A stretch of 64,000 nucleotides of DNA from Ilyonectria destructans (taxonomy: Eukaryota; Ascomycota; Sordariomycetes; Hypocreales; Nectriaceae): NCBI GenBank assembly GCA_020740775.1, contig JAHEWK010000005.1:1798001-1862000 (forward strand), given 5' to 3'. The position numbers and the translations under genes are program-made. Under the pieces are notes generated by a model. It was given only the letters and a program-made list of their open reading frames with translations, searched no databases and was not told the origin of the DNA. Positions 33,546 to 46,085 of the stretch are shown here, one piece after another. How positions within the stretch are numbered: the stretch's first letter is position 1; every line of letters starts with the position of its first letter.

Positions 33546-36500
33546 ATGGGCCACCTCATCACCGTCGCGACGTGTTCCCTGAACCAATGGGCATTGGATG
33601 TAAGTGCATGCAGGGAAGTCATCTACCCCTGTCTACCACGCCTAAACGCTCCAAGCGTTCATGCCCTGTATCGATCGCTAACGTTAGGACACAACAGTGG
33701 GAAGGAAACACGGAACGCATTATCAAAAGCATCCACCAAGCAAAGGCGGCTGGCGCGCGTCTCCGTGTAGGCCCAGTGAGTACCGCCCCAGTTCGGTCAC
33801 GAGTAAAAACATCAGCTAACGACAATGAAAGGAACTGGAAATATGCGGTTATGGCTGTCTCGACCATCTGCTCGAGGTGAGTTGTCTTCGACGAGAAACC
33901 TAACACATGGAAGCACCACCATGCTCACACATAACAGCAAGATCTGTACCTCCACTGCTGGGAGATGCTTCAACGCATCCTCCTTGACAAGAGCTGTCAC
34001 GGCTGCGTCCTTGACATTGGCATGCCTGTTCAGCACAGGTACGCTTCTTCTTATATCCAAAGCCCCAGTTTCTTGCTTCGTTAACACACTTGTAGAAACC
34101 AACGGTTCAACTGCCGAGTTCTTTGCCTGGACGGCAAGATCCTAATGATTCGTGTAAGTGTTTACACCTACCGACCTAAGGGCTACGCTCACATATAGAG
34201 TAGCCCAAGATGTGGCTCGCTAACGACGGCAACTACCGTGAAATGCGCCACTTCACGCCCTGGCTGCAGCCGCGAGAGACGGAGGAGTACCATCTGCCTC
34301 GTATGATCCAGGAACTACAGGGGGCGACCCATGTCACTTTCGGAGATGCTGTGGTGTCGACACCGGATACCTGCTTTGGCGCCGAGACCTGCGAGGAGCT
34401 CTTCACGCCACGCTCACCTCACATTGTATGCCCCCATTTTAATTATGTGCCGATGTTCAGGAAAAAAGGCTGACCCTTCTAGGATATGTCTCTGGACGGA
34501 GTTGGTATGTGTTATTCCTCCACGCTAAAGACGTCGCTCACCGTTCGCAGAGGTCTTCACCAACAGTTCCGGAAGCCACTTCGTAAGTACACTGGAGTCT
34601 TTTCTCTCCTTAGTAACACATATTGACATCGACATTTCAAGACGCTCCAAAAATTGGATCTTCGCCTGCAGCTCATCACCGAGGCCACACGAAAATGTGG
34701 CGGCGTTTACCTTTATGCCAACCAGAAAGGCGTACGTCAATACTCCAACATAGGTTGATTGCTTCTTGTTAACAAACCGCAGTGTGACGGCGACAGATTG
34801 TTCTACGATGGTAGCTGCATGATTCTGGTGAATGGAGACGTGGTCGCCCAGGGATCGCAGTTCAGTCTTCTTGACGTCGAGGTGGTAACGGCGACGGTGG
34901 ACCTGGAGGAAATCCGCGCTTACCGCTCCTCCATCAGCAGAGGACTCCAGGCCGCCACCTCCAAAGCCAAGTATCAGCGCATACAGGTTCCTTTCGAGCT
35001 TGGCTCTGAGGACGAAGACCTCGATGCCAGCCTGCAGCCGTCGCGGCCAATCCAGCCACGATTCCATTCCGTGGAAGAGGAGATTGCGCTTTGTGCTGGC
35101 GCATACCTTTGGGATGTAAGTGCATTTATTTCATACCTCGTCAACTAAACTGACTCTTGGAACCTATAGTACCTCCGAAGATCTGGCACTGCCGGATACT
35201 TGGTCCCGTTGAGTGGCGGAATTGATTCATGTGCTACGGCAAGTAAGTCTTGTCACTTCTCCTAGTCTACGAGCGCTCATTTAGGTACCTTGCTCACATA
35301 CTCCCAGCAATTGTCTTTTCTATGTGCCGCATGGCCGTTGAAGCCATTAAACAAGGCAATGCTCAAGTAATCGAAGACGTCAAACGTCTAGCCAAGTATA
35401 ATGGCGACGATGTCCTTCCCAAAACGCCACAAGAGCTTTGCAACCAGATTTTCCACACCATCTACATGGGCATGAAGAAGCAGAGCTCTCACGAGACACG
35501 TCAGCGTGCCAAGGACCTTGCCGAAGCCATTGGTAGCTACCACATCAACCTGGATATTGACGACGTGTACCAAGCCCAGAAGAGCCTGCTGGTCAGCACT
35601 ATGCAGTTTGAGCCCAAGTTTGCTGTTGAGGGCGGAACGCAGCAAGAGAACTTGACCCTACAGTGCCTGCAGGCAAGAATCCGCATGGTGACAGCCTACG
35701 AGTTTGGGCAAATTCTGCCGACGGCGCGAGCCCGACCTGGAGGCGGAAGTCTCTTGGTTTTGGGGAGTGCCAATGTTGGAGAGGTAAGTCATTACCATGC
35801 CCATCTTTAGCTTGTCCCATCTATTCAGTAGCTAACAATCGCAGTCTCTCCGTGGATACCTCACCAAGTAATTAATTCACTTTACCTCTAGAGACACTTT
35901 GCTAACAGGATTTTAGATACGATTGCTCCAGTAAGTTGTCGCTTTAGCTACATCCCACCGCATGCGCTGGCATTGTGTCGTGGTTTGTTCAGAAGACAAC
36001 CACAACCCAAGTCAAGTGACGAGAAATCACCTCTAATTTTGGCATGTCTATTTGAAAGCCTATACTGACATCGAATTTTAGGCGCAGACATTAACCCGAT
36101 AGGCAGTATTGACAAGGCTGATCTCAAAGTATAATACTCCATGTTCCAACGCTAGCGCGGGTCATTCTAACACCACAACCCAGAGGTTTATTGCATGGGC
36201 AGAAAAGGAATTCGAAATTCCTTGTCTCCACGAATTCTTGACTGCTATCCCAACGGCCGAATTGGTTAGTGATCTGAGCCGCTTGTTCTCATGTGCATCC
36301 CCCGCGTTGCGCTGAGTTAGCCCCTCCACCATCGAGTCCAGCTTCTAATCCACACAACCCCAGGAACCGATCACTGAGTCGTATGTTCAAAGCGACGAGG
36401 CAGATATGTCATTCACCTATCCTGAATTGACGATACTGGGTATGCTGCCATCCTATGCTGCTGTTTATTGCTTCGTAATGCACAGATTTACCAACGAGAA

Positions 36501-37238
36501 ATAATAGGACGTCTCCGCAAAGTCAACCGGCTGGGTCCATTCGGCAGTACGTAATCCCGACAGCGCTTATCCTCTCTCGTTTACTATGGGTTTAATCCTA
36601 GGCCTGGCACTTCCAATATTCCGAAGGGAGTGTTTGCTGACTCTGGTTTTGTTCAGTGTTCCAACGGCTTGTCCATGACTGGAGCGCAGATAGAGAAGTC
36701 GTGCCCGGCGATGAAGCTCCGTTTTATACGCCCGATAAAGTGGCTTATAAAGTGAAAAGTATGTCCCCGAAGCTGTTCATACAACCTCTGCCCTTTTGCC
36801 GTCTCTTTTGCCCTTCGGAGCCTAACTCTAGACTTTTGAACCATTTGGCTAACCAGGTTTATAGCGTTCTTCCACTTTTAGTTCGTTGTGTCTCCTTGCA
36901 GCTATGATAACGACCACTAATTCGTCATAGCGCCATTAATCGCCATAAAATGACGACATTGACGTATGTGTGTTTTCCCCCAGTGTTAATGGATACTAAC
37001 TCGCATGTATAGGCCCTCATTGCACGTATGTCTCCGAGGCAGATGATGCAAAGCCCATAACCATCTTAATGAGGAAATACTAACCCTGAAGATGCAGTGC
37101 AATGACTACTCCCCAGACGACAACAGATTTGACCTCCGTCCGTTCTTGTATCCCCCCTTCTGGAAGTCCTGGAGCTTCAAGAAGATTGACAAGGAACTGG
37201 CCAAGATCGAGAAGCGGAAAGAAAAGCAGAATGCGTAA
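33546..37238 (+). CDS. QNS1: Glutamine-dependent NAD+ synthetase (Qns1)
   Basis: Converts deamido-NAD+ to NAD+ with ATP, using ammonia channelled from glutamine. The gene is unusually intron-rich, with well over ten short introns over 3.7 kb. The N-terminal nitrilase-type domain begins [19 protein letters not shown] and has its catalytic Glu in [12 protein letters not shown], Lys in [10 protein letters not shown] and Cys in [11 protein letters not shown]. The synthetase domain has the ATP P-loop [13 protein letters not shown], then [17 protein letters not shown] and GSANVGE. The block [24 protein letters not shown] is spread over three tiny exons, including 35845-35867 (23 nt) and 35917-35930 (14 nt). 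The C-terminal [17 protein letters not shown] fits yeast Qns1. Stop codon at 37236-37238. Exact exon edges in the middle are approximate. Confidence 0.93.
35917..35930 (+). other. 14-nt micro-exon of QNS1
   Basis: ATACGATTGCTCCA lies between a TTTTAG acceptor and a GTAAGT donor. Joined to its neighbours it supplies the residues Tyr-Asp-Cys-Ser of the invariant LTKYDCSSADINP block, so it must be included in the mRNA. Confidence 0.85.
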
Positions 37239-37591
37239 GGCTACTCACCGCGATTACAGCGCCCAGTTCGTGATAACAGTTGTGCCAGGAGGAAATGCAT
37301 TGAGATTTAGGAGATCGCGGATGGTAGGTAACGACTAGACAAGATCCCGTATTTCTAGAGGTAGTTACATGCGCGATACTTCGAGGAGAGATCCAGGGAA
37401 TCCAGATAGTCAGATGTCAATTCTTGGCCCGCTACGGTTACTTGACTGGCCCTTGAAACAACAATGTTCATTTGCCACACATTGCATCGAGCAGACTTAC
37501 GACTTCGACATACCCCTGACCTACAGACATCAGACCAGCGTTGAGATGCTTGTGCATATTCTTAATACAGACTAGGCTCTAATCAACTCCC
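37239..37591. other. Short gap between convergent QNS1 and MON2 genes
   Basis: 353 bp that should contain both 3' UTRs. No other feature was seen. Confidence 0.5.
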
Positions 37592-40500
37592 TTAAACTCC
37601 CAGCTCCCCGCCCACAACCTCCAATGCTTCTCTAAGTAATCCCAACACCTTTTCATCTCCAACCACCCCTGATGCTCGCACAATCAAAGGATATAACCTC
37701 AACAAGTGCTTCCTGCTCTCACTCTCCACCCCACTCAACTCTGGAATTGCGTCACTCTCGCTCTTAAGGTCGACCAACTTGCGCAATATCCACAAGAGCT
37801 CCTTCCGCTGGCTCAGGGGTTGCGGCATCTTTCCTCGCAATGGCTGGTCGGCGATGTAGGCCTGGAGAGTCAATGCGCACCGGAGGATGAGGAACGGAGC
37901 GGCAGTGCTGGCAATGCGAATGTGCAACGAGCTAGGAGCTTCTGCAAAGTGGCGCTTTGCGGTTGGAGATTTTGGAGTCGGTGGCTGTATGACGATTGTT
38001 GGCTCATCGATGGAAGCAACCAAGGAGAACATCTCTTGACAGGCGACGTACGCCATTCGAGTTCGCTTGGTTGGCGGAATAGAGACTGTCCGACCAGGTC
38101 GTGGAGAATAGAGTGCAGAAAGCCCCAATTCATGAGTGCCATTGATTATTGCCAGTTCAGTCGGCGAAGGAGCATGAATGATGGATGCCCTGAAAAGACT
38201 TTCCCCATAGGCCTTCCGAGTCTTGTCAGAAACAACCTCGGCACCAAGAGCCGGAATGATAAGTTCCCGAAGCGTATGGAAGGATTCAATGTCGAAGGAC
38301 TCGTCTTTTTCGAGATTTGTCTCCGATGTGGCGCGGTCGCAGTCTGCACCGAGGATTCCGTCGGCAATAGCGACGATAGTGGACCAAATGGTCTGCGTCA
38401 TGCTGCGAGGGATATCTAAATCAATGAGTTGCGAAAGAGTTGCATCCAAGATGACCAGAACTGAAGATGTGGCCAATCTCCAGGGTTGTGTAGACTTGGT
38501 GATGGTGGAGAAGCGATATTTCAGGACAATTGGTTTGCACAGGGCATTCATGGCTTCCGAAAACGCGCCGCTTCGGTAGATATCCTGGTCCGAGAAGTGG
38601 ATCAAGATGAGTTTCTCCATGGTCCTCATGCTTGCTTTCGACAACGCAATGTACGTTCGCTTCGGTCCCGATTTCTCTGAATCAGTTTGGCTGAAAGCCA
38701 ACATGACAAACTCAGCAACTTGGGTAATCATTGCAGAGGGAACACCGGCAATATCCGTACGGATCATCTGGATAGCCTCGACAATATGCGCCTGTAGGGG
38801 GGTGACATACTCAATGTCATGCACGTAGCCGCTGACGGACGCCTCTTCCAGAGTTTCTCGGAGCAGTTTCAGCATTATCCGAACCCTTTCGACTGTGAGG
38901 TCTTCGTAGATGAGGCGGTAAATCTCGGACAGGGCTGAAACATAGGCAATAAGACAATTCTGATTGTCCACAGTTTCGCCTTTGGGGGCCTTGGAGATTG
39001 GGATTCCTCTTGACCACAAATCCCAAGCAACGTCGATTGTCGTCGTGTTGAAAGTGGGCTTCCCATCATCACTAGTCTGGGATAAGACGTGACCCAACGC
39101 TTTGAAAGTTGCGGTATTGATGTCGAGAATCTTGAACTCCAACAAAGTAGTGAAGTGCCCAAGAAGTTCCCGCCAAAGTTGGTCGAAGGAAGTGTGGACA
39201 GTGAGGATGTCGAGGTAATTAGCGAGAAGACTCGAAATACCATTGAGGACGACTTCGGCAGTCTCGGTCCACTCTGTACGATCGGTCTCATCCACCTCAT
39301 CCGACTCCGCGGCTCGGATCTCTTCCTCAATCGACGATAGAAGCTTGAAGATGACTGATTTAATACAAATCGACCATGCCTCGGGGCTAAGCCGGTCGCC
39401 ATAAGCATCGAAGATTCTTAGTAGTGTCTGAATCGCGCTGTTACGCAGCTCAAGTCTGTCGTCCGTGGTGACGGTCGTCAGTCGAAGCAGTAGAAGCATC
39501 CACAATGCCGCATCGGAGCCCTTGGAGCTCTGCTCGGCAGCCATCTTTTCAAGATCAGACACTCCGGTCCCCTGCATCATCTCCGCTGTGATATCAAGAG
39601 ATTCGTTCTTTGCCGAGAGAAAGTCGGACACAACCCAGAAGAATGTGACAGTCTAATACAATTAGCAGTTGTATCTCATCACGAAAATGCGCACGTACCG
39701 TCAATGCAATGTTTAGATCATCGTCTTGAGAGCAAAACTTGTACAAAGTATCCACCAGGATTAAGAAACACGAGTTTGGCAAGGAGGCCAGAAAGTCGGA
39801 GCAGATAAGCTGGAGCGAGTTGAACGAGGCTCGAATGAGCCTTCCCGACCGGGTATCCAGCAGAATTGGGTTGGCAAGCGAGCCACGACGGTCGACAGGG
39901 TTGAACTTCTTGGTAATGAAGATGGTACCGATGATCTCAAAGGCGATGTCCCAGCCACTAACAAGGCTTTCTCCGCAACTCTCAATAATGCTTTTTAGGC
40001 CTTCCAGGATGATTTTGTGAATGTCAATGTCTGTTGTATGGGTTGCGACGGTAACTTCTCGATCTGCTTTGAGCAGTGGCACTAGCGAGCTTCTTAAGGC
40101 CTCTAACAACCGGAGTTGGATTTCCCCGCGGGATTCGTCGGGCAACGTAGCTGTCACAGTAGCAGCCTCCAGTGCGAGTTTCACAAGAATTTCCGCGGCC
40201 CGAGTTCTCACTGATGAGTTCGTGGTTGGAGACGTCAGAGTTCGAATTAGCTCACCAACCAAAGCCGCCCAGCCTGACTCGGTCGGAGAATATTCCAACA
40301 ACCTTTCGATATTGATAGCTGCGAGTTCGCCAAGCTTTGCCAGCGCAAACTGGTCTTCTTGGGTAGACCCAGAATTTGACACTGCCGAAAGTCGTCGAGC
40401 CGCTTTGGCTGCCGGAGCCTGAAGTTGCTGGCTATTCGTGGCCTGGGATTGGTCGACTGCATCGGTTTGCTCGGACTCCGTTTGAACAAGATTGCAAATT

Positions 40501-43020
40501 GCTGTCACGACGTCCATAAAAGATTCGTTCGGGAAGTCAATCGTACTTTCAATCAATCTGGATGCAGCCGTCTCCACAGCGCGAACTTCGGAGCCGAAAT
40601 TGGCCATCAACGTACTGGCATCATTCTCACCGCCCTGGTCAATTCCCCGGTTGAGAGATGGGGTCCTTCCAGGTGCCTTTCCAGTCACGAAAAGCACGAA
40701 ATCAGCTTGCTGCAAAGTCCCCAGAATGATGCTCCAGGCTTGGCCAAGCGTTGGGCCCAAGGCGATGCCCAGGTTTAGCAGTGCCCGAAGGCACAAAAGA
40801 TTCCGGGTGTTTAGAGTAGCTAAAGCGACTTCGAAGGATCCTTGCCGCTGTTTCTCTCCCGTCGGCGTTGCTGGTGTCAGACTATCAACACTCAACAGAC
40901 CTCGAGCATTGCTGAAAAGGCTATTTGACGTCTCAGTCGGTGTGTTTGGGGTTTGTGGGCGAGGTTGTCCAAGGTTGAGACAAGCGGTAATGGCATTAGG
41001 CGGGACAGCTGCCTTCCCTAGAGTCGTCAGGAAGGCATCCCTGGGAGTCGACAGATGCAACAAGCCCGCAACATGAGCGAACCGTTGAAAAGCCCTAACT
41101 AGGCCATGGTAGTACTCTGAATCTAGAGCTGCATAAAGGAAAGTGGAGCATGTCGCGAGAATCGCGGGCCAACACTCATCAACAATGGCAGCACACGTCT
41201 TGATCTCAGAATACAGAGGGTGCTCTACCAAAGCAAGTGGGTTGAGAGGAACAGGGTTTCTCTTAAAAGACGCTGATCTCTCAACTTTACCCTTGGAGGC
41301 TTGATCCGGGTCGAGCTGGGATGGAGTGGGCGAATCGCGCCCACTCTCCTTCGAGGGCTTGCGTCGTCCTCTCGTGTCGTTCGGCACGGTAAGGGGTAGA
41401 ATAAACTTGGCCAGTCCATCAGATACGGATGAAATGCAGGACAGGACAAGGCTATAAATGTAAGACTCCGGAATAGGAGGTGCCTCCGTCTTATCAAGTT
41501 GGTCAATAAATGGAACTCGGACGGAACTCCATTGGGTACTGATGCCAGTGTTTGTTGTCTCGGCTGATCCGGAGCCGCTGATGATTCCCGTCACTCCAGC
41601 TTCCAGCATGGCCTGGTCAGATGCCATTCCGGAATTCGACTGCGCATCGACGGTGGGCATAGTCGATTGGTGTCCAAGCCCAATGACGGCTGGCTTCTCA
41701 GTGCTGAGTCGCACAAAGGTTGCAATTATGGGTTTCAGGACATCCCTTTCCCCTTCCTTCGCATCGTAAATAGAGAAGATGCGTCGGAGCAGGGCGTGCT
41801 CTGCAAAGACCCCCCGGAAGACCTCCATGCATAGAGCTCGTTTCCAGAGCGAATCGTCTTGGTCCAGGAGCTGTGTCAGAATTGCAAGAGACTCTCCGCA
41901 TTCTGATGGCAGAATGGCCATATGCCGCCGGAGCATGGTATAAAGGATACGAACAAGCCTCACGGTTGTGGCGAAATTAGGTCTTCCTTTCAGGGCGCTC
42001 GTGATGAGTGGCATCACTCGCACACGCAAGATCTGAGCCTGCTCAGGGTGGTTCGTGAACACGCTGGCATGGTTGGTAATGACAGACTCAATGAGCTCCA
42101 GGCCGAATGTTTGCGGAAGCCCCGAAAATCGCAAGAACTCGGGGCGTTGATTTTCTGTCATGAGACAAAGATCATTGAAGATCTAGTCAGGTTAATAACT
42201 GTGCATCGGAAATGAAGAGCGGCATACCCTATAAGCATCTAGTGCAGCGGGACGGGTTTCGGGTTTTCCGTCTGCATTCACGGATTCTCCGGCCCCGGGC
42301 CCTTCGCCTGCCTTTTCTAAAGAAATTTAAGCATCCAGTCTTGAGTTAGCAACAAAGAAGGAAGACCTACTGTCCTCGGCGACAACCTTGTCGAAGACGG
42401 ACACGACCAGCTGCTGGAGGGTTGCCGCGGAAGTATGACTAACGATGGCATTCTTGCTGCTCTGCAAAGTGAAGCAAATGTTCAGGGCAGTCACAAGCAA
42501 GTTTCCTTGGAGGTCGGAGGCGTAGTTCTGCAACAGCGAAGGCAGAGCTTGCAGGATCTTGAGTTGCACGTCCAGACCAGCTGACGCGGCCTGCATCAAG
42601 GCCTCCAGTACCTGGTTGAGCTTAGACCGGGGAAGTGCGCGGGCGACAATGAGCCGCTGAAGGCAGACGATGGCGATGGCGGTGAACTTGGCATTCTTGG
42701 TCCCGCATGCGATGATGAAAGGGTTGACAAAGTTGACTTTCTGGGACAGCTCTATAATACGGCATTAGAGTGGCGCGAGCTAAGAGGGGATGAGATGCGG
42801 ACCTTCGGGAGCTGTCTGTTCGGAAGGGTTCCTCAAATTCTTCAGCTCCTCAAGCGACTTCTCTGCAGCCTGGACACATTATGAGACACCGAACATCGGG
42901 AGACGCGACAGGGTCGTGGTTGACCAGGCAGGGCGGCTCACTTGTCGAAGATCATTGTGCTTCCTCTTGCTCTCCTGAATGAGGCTGGCCAGCTCCGTGG
43001 CTAGCAGTTGGGTCGTCATC
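37592..43020 (-). CDS. MON2: Mon2-like trafficking scaffold (DCB-HUS, Mon2_C)
   Basis: A large peripheral Golgi/endosome scaffold related to the Sec7 Arf-GEFs but without the catalytic Sec7 domain. In yeast it acts with Dop1 and Neo1 in endosome-to-Golgi traffic. I read at least five exons and roughly 1,680 residues. The start MTTQLLATELASLIQESKRK is followed by the DCB region (VNFVNPFIIACGTKNAKF, LIVARALPRSKLNQVLEAL, then a run containing LQALPSLLQNYASDLQG). The centre carries the HUS-like segment with QRPEFLRFSGLPQTFGLELI and ESVITNHASVF. The block NIALTTVTFFWVVSDFL is split by a 57-bp intron near 39655-39709. The C-terminus is the Mon2 C-terminal helical repeat (FKALGHVL, ALSEIYRLIYED). 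A Ser/Lys-rich linker (RGRRKPSKESGRDSPTPSQ) is likely disordered. Confidence 0.88.
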
Positions 43021-43974
43021 TTTGGCTACCCAGGGCACGTGTCAGCTCACCGGTGAGCATGCACCTTTATTTCGAGTCCATGCAGCTTCAGCACCCAAAT
43101 TTCCGGCTGTCCAAAGATGCTCCTTTGCTTCAGCCGCTGTTCGAGGTCGTCGTAGGCAGTGATGTGTCCCTTGTAGATGATGCGGCAGAATCCCTCACCG
43201 CCCGCGGAACTCACGTGGGGCTGCGGAGGGAGGATGATCCCAGCAACCAATCCGTCGGGTCAGCGCTTCACCAGTATTCTCACTACGGCTGCGGCCTTGG
43301 AGTTGGCAAATGTCAAATTACCATTACGATCATGCTAGAACTGGCAATCGAGATGTGCACCACGATGGTTGTTTATTGAATCGGCCAGTGTAACCTTAAT
43401 CTTGCAAACCCGTTACCCAGGATACACACGCGTCGCAGTACGTTAGCGAGCCAAGATTAGTGGAGTGCGCGGCCTCCAAAACTGTGTCAAACATTGAACA
43501 AATAATTGCTATCTCCTTGAAAGTCACAAATTTAAAGGGGCCAACCTTTCTTGGACGCCTTATATATTTACGCCATCATTGCAACTTGCAGACAAACAGC
43601 CGTCAAGGGCCTCGCTGTATCGTAAAGTTACAGCAGTTACGTTGTTGGTGTTACCCTATACTGTCCCATGGTTGTACAAGGGGATCGTGAGCCAGCGGCG
43701 ACATCATTTCGTCTTCGCAGGAGGACATTGGCACAAGAATAGTAGTGAATGCCTAAAACTACCGCTTTTGCAACTAACCCGGACGCTGTTTTTGGGTTTT
43801 GTGTCGGTGTAACTAGGATCAAATAAGATGATGATGCATTTGGCCCAAGCCATAGCTCTAAATGTTGGACTCCCCTGATGACAGGCCGTTAGTTGCGGTC
43901 TGAAATAATGACAAGTCTTTACGTACCAACTCCATAACCCGATGTTTTCAATTTATGTGGTGACGACCCATGGT
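43021..43974. other. Intergenic region between MON2 and the PRPP synthetase gene
   Basis: 0.95 kb, upstream of MON2 and downstream of the pyrophosphokinase gene. Short ORFs without motifs only. Confidence 0.5.
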
Positions 43975-45308
43975 TCAAACAGGAACGTTGTTGAACAAGT
44001 ACGACACAGACTCGCCATTGTGGGTTCTTCGGATGGCCTGTTGATTGGTGAGCAATTGCACTGCAGGTAACCTTTTTTTTTTTGATCCGTACCTCGGCCA
44101 GAGTTCCAGCCACATCAATGATCTTGAGCTTGGGGCATCGCTCAGCCTTGTCGCCCACTGGAAATGGAGTCAGCAAGATCCACAAACCAAATAATAGAAA
44201 AGGGTAATGTTGTAAAGACCCTACAGAACTCGAGTACTTACGGGGAACAGCTAATAAAAAGTCAGTAAGTATTAAGTTAAAGCGTGATTTACTTGAGGCA
44301 ACTTACTGTTGGTTATAACGAGACCAGCCAGGCACGATGCGTTAATGGTCTCAATGGCCTTACCACTCAGAATACCGTGGGTTACAATTGCATATACCTC
44401 ATGAGCACCGTTCTGACGGACTGTCTCAGCAGCCTTGGCGAGCTGTTCATACGCGTTAGATACGGTGGTCAAATTAACGAGGACATGGTCGACTTACCGT
44501 TCCACAGGTGTCTGCCATGTCATCGACGAGAATGGCCACCTTGTCCTGGACATCACCAACCAGAACCATGCGTCCAACAACGTTGGGGCGAGGTCGCTCC
44601 TTGTGAATAAGAGCAAAGGCGGTATTCAGACGGTCAGCAATTGAGGTGGCACGCTTGGCACCACCAGCATCAGGGGAGACGATGACGCAGTTGTCGACGC
44701 TCAGGTTCTCACGAATCCAGCGGAGGACAGAAGGCTCAGCGTAGAGGTTATCAACAGGCACGTTGAAAAAGCCCTGGATCTGGGAGGCATGCAGATCCAT
44801 GGTGATGACATGGTTCTGGAGGAAGAGTCAGAGAGCGGTCAATGCTGGGGGTAGTTGGGAGACATACGCATCCCGAGACCTGGAGCATGTTTGCAATGAG
44901 CTTGGCGCTAATTGGAGCGCGAGACTTGTCCTTCTTGTCCTGGCGGGCATAGGGGAAGTTAGGGATAACAGCGGTGATCCTTCGGGCCGAGGCGGTGCGG
45001 CAGGCGTGGATCATGATGAGCAGCTCCATGAGACCATCGTTGACATCGCCGGGAGCGGTGGATTGAAGGATGAAGACATCCTCGTCTCGGACGGACTCGC
45101 CAATGGAAACGCTGGTCTCGCGGTTGGAGTAGTTGAGGCTCATCGTGTTAGCGATGTCAATGCCGAGTCTGAAGCCATATCAGCACACCACCACCTCGCC
45201 GCCGGCTCACCCGAGCCGATGAGATGCCATCTCGACATACCGACTCGCAACAAGAGCACTGAGCTCCGGGTGGGAGCTTCCCGCGATGAGCTTGATTTCG
45301 TTTGCCAT
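43975..45308 (-). CDS. Ribose-phosphate pyrophosphokinase (PRPP synthetase)
   Basis: Makes PRPP from ribose 5-phosphate and ATP for nucleotide, His and Trp synthesis. Seven exons (45308-45241, 45168-44868, 44815-44498, 44442-44307, 44250-44242, 44157-44093, 44037-43975) join in frame to 319 residues, the family length. Markers are [18 protein letters not shown] at the start, [39 protein letters not shown] (ATP loop), [28 protein letters not shown], and the PRPP-binding loop [14 protein letters not shown]. The end [11 protein letters not shown] is typical of eukaryotic enzymes. One exon is only nine nucleotides. Fungi have several Prs paralogues; which one this is cannot be settled here. It is divergent to the flavoprotein-fold/ankyrin gene. 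Confidence 0.95.
44242..44250 (-). other. 9-nt micro-exon of the PRPP synthetase gene
   Basis: CTGTTCCCC on the minus strand is bounded by a TTATTAG acceptor and a GTAAGT donor, with introns of 56 and 84 bp on either side. Its inclusion gives Thr-Asn-Thr-Val-Pro-Leu-Gly-Asp-Lys, the conserved loop, and keeps the frame over all seven exons. Confidence 0.85.
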
Positions 45309-46085
45309 TTGATCCAACATTGCGGAATGGAAGGAGGAAAAAAGAAGCGGGGCGGAAGATTTTTTGGCGGCAAGAAAAGTAGGTGGATGCTCTCTTTGCC
45401 GCAGCACGTTCCGTGAGCGGACAGGATACCAACAAGGATGTTTTTTTGACGTGGAGGTTTGATATCAAAGAGTATCAAGGAGGATGCCGAGAATGAATCA
45501 CCAGATATGACTAAGAAACCCTTATGAGGGACAGAGTTTTCGATCACGGGTTTCCGGCAGTGGAGTAAAACGCCATCATCAAGCGCTTCCGGATGGGCTC
45601 AGTCAAGTCATGTGATTCAGCCGCCGATATCATCGATACCGCGGGACGGGCGCTTGCTGGCGATGGAGATTGCGTTTGACATGGAAACTGGTGACATCAG
45701 ATTCATTTCAGTCATCTACGACTAAAAGAAAAGCAAATATACACCTTCTGAAGCCATTGCACTCATCTTTCGTACCATTCGCGCGACGTCATCTCAGCGG
45801 GCTCTTGGAGGAAGCCCCTCCAGCCGGCTGGCACCGGGTTGTGGCCGGGTTCTTGTGGATCTGGAGGCAATTCGCCGCCCGACCCTCCCTGCGGCTACGA
45901 ACATCATCCATCTGCCAACTCCCGATTATCCGCCAGACGTTCATCCGACGCCCGACATCTCGATCCCGGCCGACACAGCACGAACATCCGCGCACGACGA
46001 GCAGCCGTCGATACCTCCTATTCACATCCTGTGACATCTCACAGCGCCGACACGTGATCCCGCGCCTCCTGGAACCAGTGATTTC
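45309..46085. promoter_or_regulatory. Divergent region upstream of PRPP synthetase and flavoprotein-fold/ankyrin gene
   Basis: 0.78 kb between divergent starts. No further gene was seen. Confidence 0.45.
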
